64,000 nt of DNA from Galaxea fascicularis (taxonomy: Eukaryota > Cnidaria > Anthozoa > Scleractinia > Euphylliidae). The first letter of the stretch is position 1. Each line of letters starts with the position of its first letter. The notes below the pieces were generated by a model, which was not told the DNA's origin, did not search any database, and saw only the letters and a program-made list of their open reading frames with translations. The translations under genes and the position numbers were made by a program. Below are positions 58,589-64,000 of this stretch, piece after piece. The stretch is taken from NCBI GenBank assembly GCA_948470475.1, contig OX419345.1, forward strand, positions 2,848,501 through 2,912,500, given 5' to 3'.

Positions 58589-61136
58589 AAACCCGTGGTT
58601 ATCTCTTCCGTGTACAGTAATTTGAAACGAGATGGAAAGAAACTAAACACGTGTGCAGTGTCGTTTTGTTCGTATACTTGACCAGAACGTTACCCGTTTT
58701 CAAGACAAATTAACACTTATCAAAACTTTGAAACATTACCCAGTCGGCTGAATGAATATACCGGTACATTCAGTCTACCGGAATTCACTAATAGTAGCCC
58801 TGTAATAGACATGCAATGCGGGAATATATCCTATAAATTTTACCTCATGTACCTGGCCTTACATGCTCATTAAGTTTTATTTTGTACCTTTTAAATTGTA
58901 GTAGTCCCATATGTGGATTTTGTATCACCCAACCTTGTAGATTTAAAAAGAAAAATCGTCAGTTCAATTTTCGTGTTGTAGGGTAAGGGTTTTTTAGTTT
59001 ATGCCTATTTGGTAATTATTGTTAGCACAGTTTTAGTAGATAGCCGAAAGTGGTCTGAGAGTCTATAATTTACGAAAACGGCACAGAAGCAATGGGATAT
59101 AGGTTTTATTTTGTTGAAAGCACATTGGTTGAAGTTTAACCTCTCAAAGGTGCAGAAAAAATGAATTAATGAAAGATTAGTCCTGTTTTTTTTTTTTGCG
59201 TCTGTGCCTTACCATATTTGAAGTAATTTAATAGCATCATCATAAAGAAGATCTGTGAATACCTGGTAACAAAAAACTGGACAATAAAAAATTCTTCAAA
59301 TCAGGATATGTTGCATTTTCTTCCTCAATATGTAAAACAAAAAGCATAGGTCCCCATTCTTGTTTGGGAGAAAAATGCCATTTACCTGTTTCTAGAAGAT
59401 CAGCCCTTCAGAAAACCTGCAGTGTTTGAAATTATGCCCAGTAAGGATCTGTAGTGCAATTCAGGGGAATCACCTTAAGCCCCAGCCCATCCCTCTGCAA
59501 TAAGTCCTCTCTTTTTATTAAGTCTATCTCCCTCAAGAGTACTTGAAATAAATAACCCCATTAGTTAATTGAGGGTTTCTCATACTATGTTGTAAATATT
59601 GCATAAATTTTTCATACATGTTTTCAGTACTTTTCTGTGTTCTCTATCTCAGAATGTGGGGAAGGCTACATAATACACTAAATGTTTGGTTCATGATGAA
59701 TCTTAAATTTGCTCCTTAGCAGTTTTCAAGCACTCTTTACACAATAATCTGATTTATTCAAGTCCAGTTCACTGATTGTATGAACAAGTCTGTGTTCTCG
59801 GGTTGTTGCAGGTTGCAGAAATTGCCCAGAACTGTGTTTTATTCCACTGTGAATTTACAAAAACAAAAAGGAACTGACATTTCAAAAAATACAATAATTT
59901 GAACCTTTCCGATATACCGGTAACCCAAAATGTTAAGTCCCGGTGGTTTCTTAAAGGCGCGGATCCAGGATTTTGTAATGGGGCGTGGCTGATACAGTCA
60001 GCCACCAAACTATACTATATTTTTTGGGACCCATGCATGTATTTCCTTTTTTCATGTATTAGATTTTTATGGTGGGCTTCTCCGAAGGGGGGTGGCTAGC
60101 CACCCAATCCACCCCCCCTGGATCCGCCCCTGGCTTACAAGAGGTCAAGCCACAAGGGCTACCCCTTTTGCCAGTGCTCACCTAAACCCAGCATAGCAAA
60201 AGCTTTTAGTAGTTATGGTACAGGGGAAGATGAGGGGAGGGGTGTGGTGGAAGTTGGGAATATGGCCGCTCCATTCTTAACAGATTCCATCAAGCAATAT
60301 TTTGTTTCTGTTGTATTTAATTCCCTGAAAGAGCATCCCTAGATGGAGTGTTTTTTCCACCGGATTCACTGCTGTTCAGATGGAAAATTGAGATGGATAT
60401 ATTCACTGATGACCTTTTCTTCACCTCAGGAGTTCAAGATATTAAAAAACAACAACAACAAAAGGAAAACTACTAATAACTCCAATTAGACATTTTGTTT
60501 AGAGCCATACTGTACCAACCCTATTAAGAGGGTGGAAAGGGGGAAGATGGGGGACTCAATCCCATTTCCCACCCTTTCTTTAGACCAAATCCCAATCCCA
60601 ATATTGAAATTGAAAAGAAATCTCAGACCTGGTTTTTCATTGTTATGTCAAGTTTTAAATGCTTGTCATTTTCGTTACACATACTTAACTTCAGCAACAT
60701 CAGTCTGAATTGTAATTGGCATCAGCTGCCATGTTGCGTGATAGTCTTGGTTACAGCTGTTAACCACCGCTGTGCAAGTAACTCACACCAGAAGAAAGTG
60801 ACCTGCATTGAACTGGGAATGGATTGAGTGCAGTTCACTGGTTTGTTTTAGGTTTTCTCCATCAATACTCCTTCCATACCATTTATTTTAGCTCTTGAAC
60901 TCAGAAAATGTCAAACTATTACTGTCCTTATAATAGCAGACATGTTTCCCATTCCCATTTTTGTGACTCGCTAAGAAGTTTTCACAGTTTTTGTAATAGA
61001 ACTGCAAAGATATGGCGGGTAACTGTACTGTGTGACAACTGAGGGCCTTTAATACAGTGGGAGGGGAAACTGGGAATGAGGAAGAGTCTGTCCCTGGGAT
61101 TCCGTGATTTTGCGAGGACAGCAAGGGACGAAAAAA
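58589..61136. other. Region between the two CALHM-like genes
   Basis: Contains the 3' part of the first duplication unit (tracts around 58700 and 58870 are shared with 61935 and 62625), a zinc-finger pseudogene fragment at 59753-59817, then the 5' part of the second unit (59843-60270 resembles 55417-55760). A low-complexity GC segment around 60085-60130 (GGGGTGGCTAGCCACCC, inverted) is a small hairpin. No intact gene. Confidence 0.5.
59753..59817 (-). pseudogene. Fragment of C2H2 zinc-finger gene 3' end
   Basis: About 65 bp resembles the end of the gene at 63466 (the RTHRLVHTSSDLDLNKS coding stretch). A 2-bp deletion relative to it (GAGAACACAG versus GAGAACGCACAG) shifts the frame, and the finger cysteines upstream are not preserved. 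It lies at the same place relative to CALHM-like gene 1 as the intact exon does to gene 2. Confidence 0.6.
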
Positions 61137-61781
61137 ATGTCTTCAACGTCATCTAATTCTGTTTCCCATCAAGATGCTCCCATGGTGAGAGTTGTTGAAG
61201 GCGTAGTTCAACAGATCTATCATGAAATCAGTCAACAACAAGTGATTGCAATTCTTAAAACCGCTCTGCTGTTTTTGGCCGTGTATGGGCTCAAAGAGGG
61301 GCTAGCAAGCATGTTCGTCCACAGATGCCCTCAGCAAGGGCATTTTTTCTACGGAAACCTCTACATTTTCGGCCCCATAGTCTTCTTCCTTTGTTTTGCG
61401 CTCGTTTTTTGTCGGCCATTCTGGGAATTTGTGACGGGATGCTGTGGTTCGCGTAGTAGAAAACGACTTTTGTCTTCGCCAAGCGCTGCAGTTGACATTT
61501 ACTTGGCCTTTTCCGCACCGTTTCTTTGGGTGGCCGCGACCCTTTCAGAAGACGCGTATTATTTATGCGCAGTGTACGGCGTGGATGGTGAAACAATTAA
61601 GCGGTTCAGGTGTGGGTATGGTTTATATGGCCCGACGTTTAGCAATGAGTGGTTCGAAGGCGAAGCGGAGTCTCATGTTATTGCGTGGGGAATCTTAATC
61701 TCGTGGGCCATCACTTCAGCGTTCGTGGTGTCGCTGTATCGTTGCTGCGTCATTGAAGGAGGAGATACAAAAAATATATAA
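61137..61781 (+). CDS. CALHM-like channel protein 2 (intronless)
   Basis: 214 residues from ATG 61137 (MSSTSSNSVSHQ), about three-quarters identical to gene 1 with the same membrane topology: FHRCPQQ-type loop (VHRCPQQ), YIFGPIVFFLCFALVFCRPF, SAPFLWVAATLSEDAYYLCA, RFRCGYG cysteine and AWGILISWAITSAFVVSLYR. It also stops soon after TM4. The preceding ~80 bp (CAGTGGGAGGGGAAACTGGG) match gene 1, so the start region was duplicated too. The two copies differ most in the loop between the RCP/FRCG cysteine and TM4. Confidence 0.65.
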   Translation: MSSTSSNSVSHQDAPMVRVVEGVVQQIYHEISQQQVIAILKTALLFLAVYGLKEGLASMFVHRCPQQGHFFYGNLYIFGPIVFFLCFALVFCRPFWEFVTGCCGSRSRKRLLSSPSAAVDIYLAFSAPFLWVAATLSEDAYYLCAVYGVDGETIKRFRCGYGLYGPTFSNEWFEGEAESHVIAWGILISWAITSAFVVSLYRCCVIEGGDTKNI

Positions 61782-61977
61782 TTTAAACCTGTGGCTATAT
61801 CTGATTTGTACAGTAATTTGAAGCTAACATGTTTGCAAAAACGAACCTCAGGGGTAAAATTGTAGTTGATGGATGAAAACTAAATACTTGTGCCGTGTGG
61901 TTTCTTTTCAAGTTTAGGAAATATATCAGGGGAACGTTATTTGTTTTCAAGACAAATTAAAACTTATCGAAACTTTG

Positions 61978-62445
61978 ACACCTATCAATGTTAAGCCGCA
62001 GGGGGGAGGCCGGGCATAGGCGGGGTATTTGACGTAAGAAATCTGCCCGTGGCGGGGGCTTTTGATCATTGGACCTGTGGGTCGGGACATTTGACTTTAA
62101 CCGTTAGTGGGGAATTTGTACTCTTTTGAACAATGATAACATCCCTGCGGTTGGGCAATGATTTGAACAGAAAAAAATGTAGCGAGGTCAAATCCCCTGC
62201 CTATGCCCTCCCCTCCCCCTCCCCCTGCAGCTTAACACTGGTAGGTACATAAGGTAAATAGGGTAAAACTTTTATGCCCAACCCCAGGGATGCTATCATT
62301 GTTCAAAAGAGTACAAATTCCCCACTAATGGTCAAAGTCAAATGTCCCGACCAACAGGCCGCAATAGTCAAAAGCCTACGTCAAATACCCCACCTATGCC
62401 TGCCCCCCCCCCACCCCTGCAGCTTAACATTGATAGGTGCATTAC
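61978..62445. mobile_element. Foldback repeats matching the target site of the TAF2-intron transposon
   Basis: CACCTATCAATGTTAAGCCG (61978 onward) is mirrored by GCAGCTTAACACTGGTAGG (62229) and CTGCAGCTTAACATTGATAG (62417-62437), enclosing GGGATGTTATCATTG-type sequence. The same family is interrupted by the 1.9-kb element at 8437-10334, so these copies act as the unoccupied-site reference. Confidence 0.6.
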
Positions 62446-63465
62446 ATGTACATGAACATACATTTTTTAATCCATAATTCAAGGCTGTGCTCTAAGAAAA
62501 GTAATTGGGCACCCAGCATTTGGTGCAAAGCTAACATTTCCTGGTCACCCAAAGGCAAAAGTAAGTCGGTAGGAGCAACCGGGCAAGGCTAGAGCACAGC
62601 CCTGCATATTACGCTTTTTAATCGGTTTTATTTTGTTCCTTTTAAATTGTGATAGTCTTTAATGTGTGGATTTTGTGTTGTCCAACCTTCTAGATTCAAA
62701 AAACATGTTGAAATAAATCTTGTTCATTCAGCAAAAATCAAGTTGTTTTCCAAGTGTGACAACTTCGTTAAAAAAAAAATGCTGGAAACAAAAAAAGAAA
62801 CATTGCAAATGGTTGAAGTTTCTGGGCAGGTGGTTAGATTTTTGGAATATGGCTTTAACAAAGTGAGAGCATTACCAAGTGTTGGTAGTCTTTACACTAG
62901 GCTGTTATAAAGTAAGACTTAAGAGCTGCTAAGGTTAAATTACTTTACTAAAATACCAGTATGTGTGTGAAGGCCTTAGTAAAACCCTCAAGTCACTTTA
63001 CTTTGCATCTCATCAAAGTTGGAAAGTTGAAACGCTTTAAGAAAGTTTCAAGTGACTTAAAAACCGTCCTTACAACCAACTTAGCCAACTTTGGTTCTTA
63101 GGGTTTCTTATTAAGCTTTGAGGGGGGCTGAGCATGTCAGTCAATCTTAATTAATTGCATGGGAAAATAAACTTAAGTTCTCTTTGAAGGAAAAATATCA
63201 CTTGTGTGTGAAGTGTTAAGTCAGAAACATTTACTTGAAGTATCAAAAATTCACTTGACTTGAAATATTATGAAGTTAACTTTTTCCCTAGTGTAAAGAC
63301 TACCATTGTTTGATGCTGTTCATGTCTTCTGCTTCCAGCCACCCCACAGCGGGTGAGGTTTATCAATTCATACCTTTAATTTTCCTGTTTTCCTCTATCT
63401 TGGAATGTGGGACAGGTGACACACTACACTTAATGCTTGATTCGTGATCAATCTCACACAACAAT
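62446..63465. other. 3' flank of CALHM-like gene 2 and of the zinc-finger gene
   Basis: Sequence around 62620-62700 repeats the 58870-58945 tract of the first duplication unit. No gene is supported; the region includes the presumed 3' UTRs of two convergent genes. Confidence 0.4.
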
Positions 63466-63967
63466 CTATGATTTATTCAAGTCCAGATCACTGCTTGTAT
63501 GAACAAGTCTGTGCGTTCTCAGGTTGCTAAAATACTTAAAGTTTCTGAAACAAATTTCACACTGAAAAACTTGTCCATTCTGCACTGTGGGGTTTTTACT
63601 GTCTTCTGGAGAGCTTTCAACCATCTTCTTATGCACAATAATTGTGTGTGACTTTAAATTACTAAAGTACTTAAACTCCTTGCCACAAAAGCTGCATTTA
63701 AATGGCCTCACAGCTCGAGGTGAAAGTATGAAGCCAACAGCAGATTTAATTGGATTGCTTTCTTCATTAAGGTGATCCAGTAGTGTACTCAGAGGCTCCT
63801 TTGTTTCCTTGCATTTGTTGATACCTTCAGTTTTACAATTTAACCTCTCAGGCAGCAATTTGTTGACAGTTGATTGACAGGGAAGAAGGTCAGTTTCTTC
63901 TTTTTCTTGTTTGTCACTTTTGACAGTAGGAATTGCAAAACTGTACTTTCTCAGTTTGGGACTTGGT
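63466..63967 (-). CDS. C2H2 zinc-finger protein, last exon (5' part outside window)
   Basis: The reading frame starts after an acceptor TTTTTTTGCAAG at 63968 and ends at TAG 63466. It encodes a polar, Lys/Glu-rich stretch, then two classical fingers: CSFCGKEFKYFSNLKSH with a 4-residue His spacing, and CEICFRNFKYFSNLRTHRLV with 3. The two fingers share the unusual FKYFSNL core, which suggests internal duplication. The C-terminus is DLDLNKS. Probably a nuclear DNA-binding protein; target unknown. The exon start is a phase-based guess because the preceding exon is not in view. Confidence 0.7.
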
Positions 63968-64000
63968 CTTGCAAAAAAACAACAACAACAAAAAAACAGG

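Overview
The window is nuclear DNA from an animal. Genes are split into many short GT-AG exons, introns carry many SINEs and foldback elements, and base composition is AT-rich. The proteins and repeat types fit an anthozoan cnidarian, most likely a stony coral. That taxonomic call is an inference, not something the sequence proves.

Layout. (1) 386-10744, minus strand: the N-terminal 673 codons of TAF2, the large TFIID subunit, in 19 exons; the rest lies beyond the left edge. Two introns carry U12-type (minor spliceosome) signals, one with AT-AT ends, and exon 1 has an in-frame TAA just before its only GT donor. A 1.9-kb nested inverted-repeat transposon sits in TAF2 intron 2. (2) 12293-35692, minus strand: a complete 39-exon ortholog of ARFGEF1/ARFGEF2 (BIG1/BIG2), about 1943 residues; all exon phases agree. 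(3) 37410-47226, minus strand: a 10-exon papain-family protease of the counting-factor-associated protein D type, with a tail of about 430 low-complexity residues. (4) 48987-51187 and 53256-55141, minus strand: two secreted CAP-domain proteins that have both lost three of the four CAP-tetrad residues. (5) 57935-58588 and 61137-61781, plus strand: tandem intronless CALHM-like channel genes inside a local duplication of about 4 kb, which also left a broken copy of a C2H2 zinc-finger 3' end. (6) 63466-63967, minus strand: last exon of that zinc-finger gene, running off the right edge.

TAF2 (transcription initiation) and ARFGEF (Golgi/endosome ARF activation) are housekeeping genes, each with a YY1-like GGCCGCCAT motif near its start. 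The protease and CAP genes look like secreted or membrane accessory proteins. The genes are neighbours but show no sign of a shared pathway, and I see no prokaryotic-type system, CRISPR array or RNA gene.

The most interesting material is the pair of U12 introns with the TAF2 exon 1 stop, the nested 43-bp-repeat transposon, the degenerate CAP pair, the short CALHM-like tandem pair, and the protease tail. Exon coordinates were derived by eye from splice signals, reading phase and family similarity, so individual boundaries may be off by a few bases.
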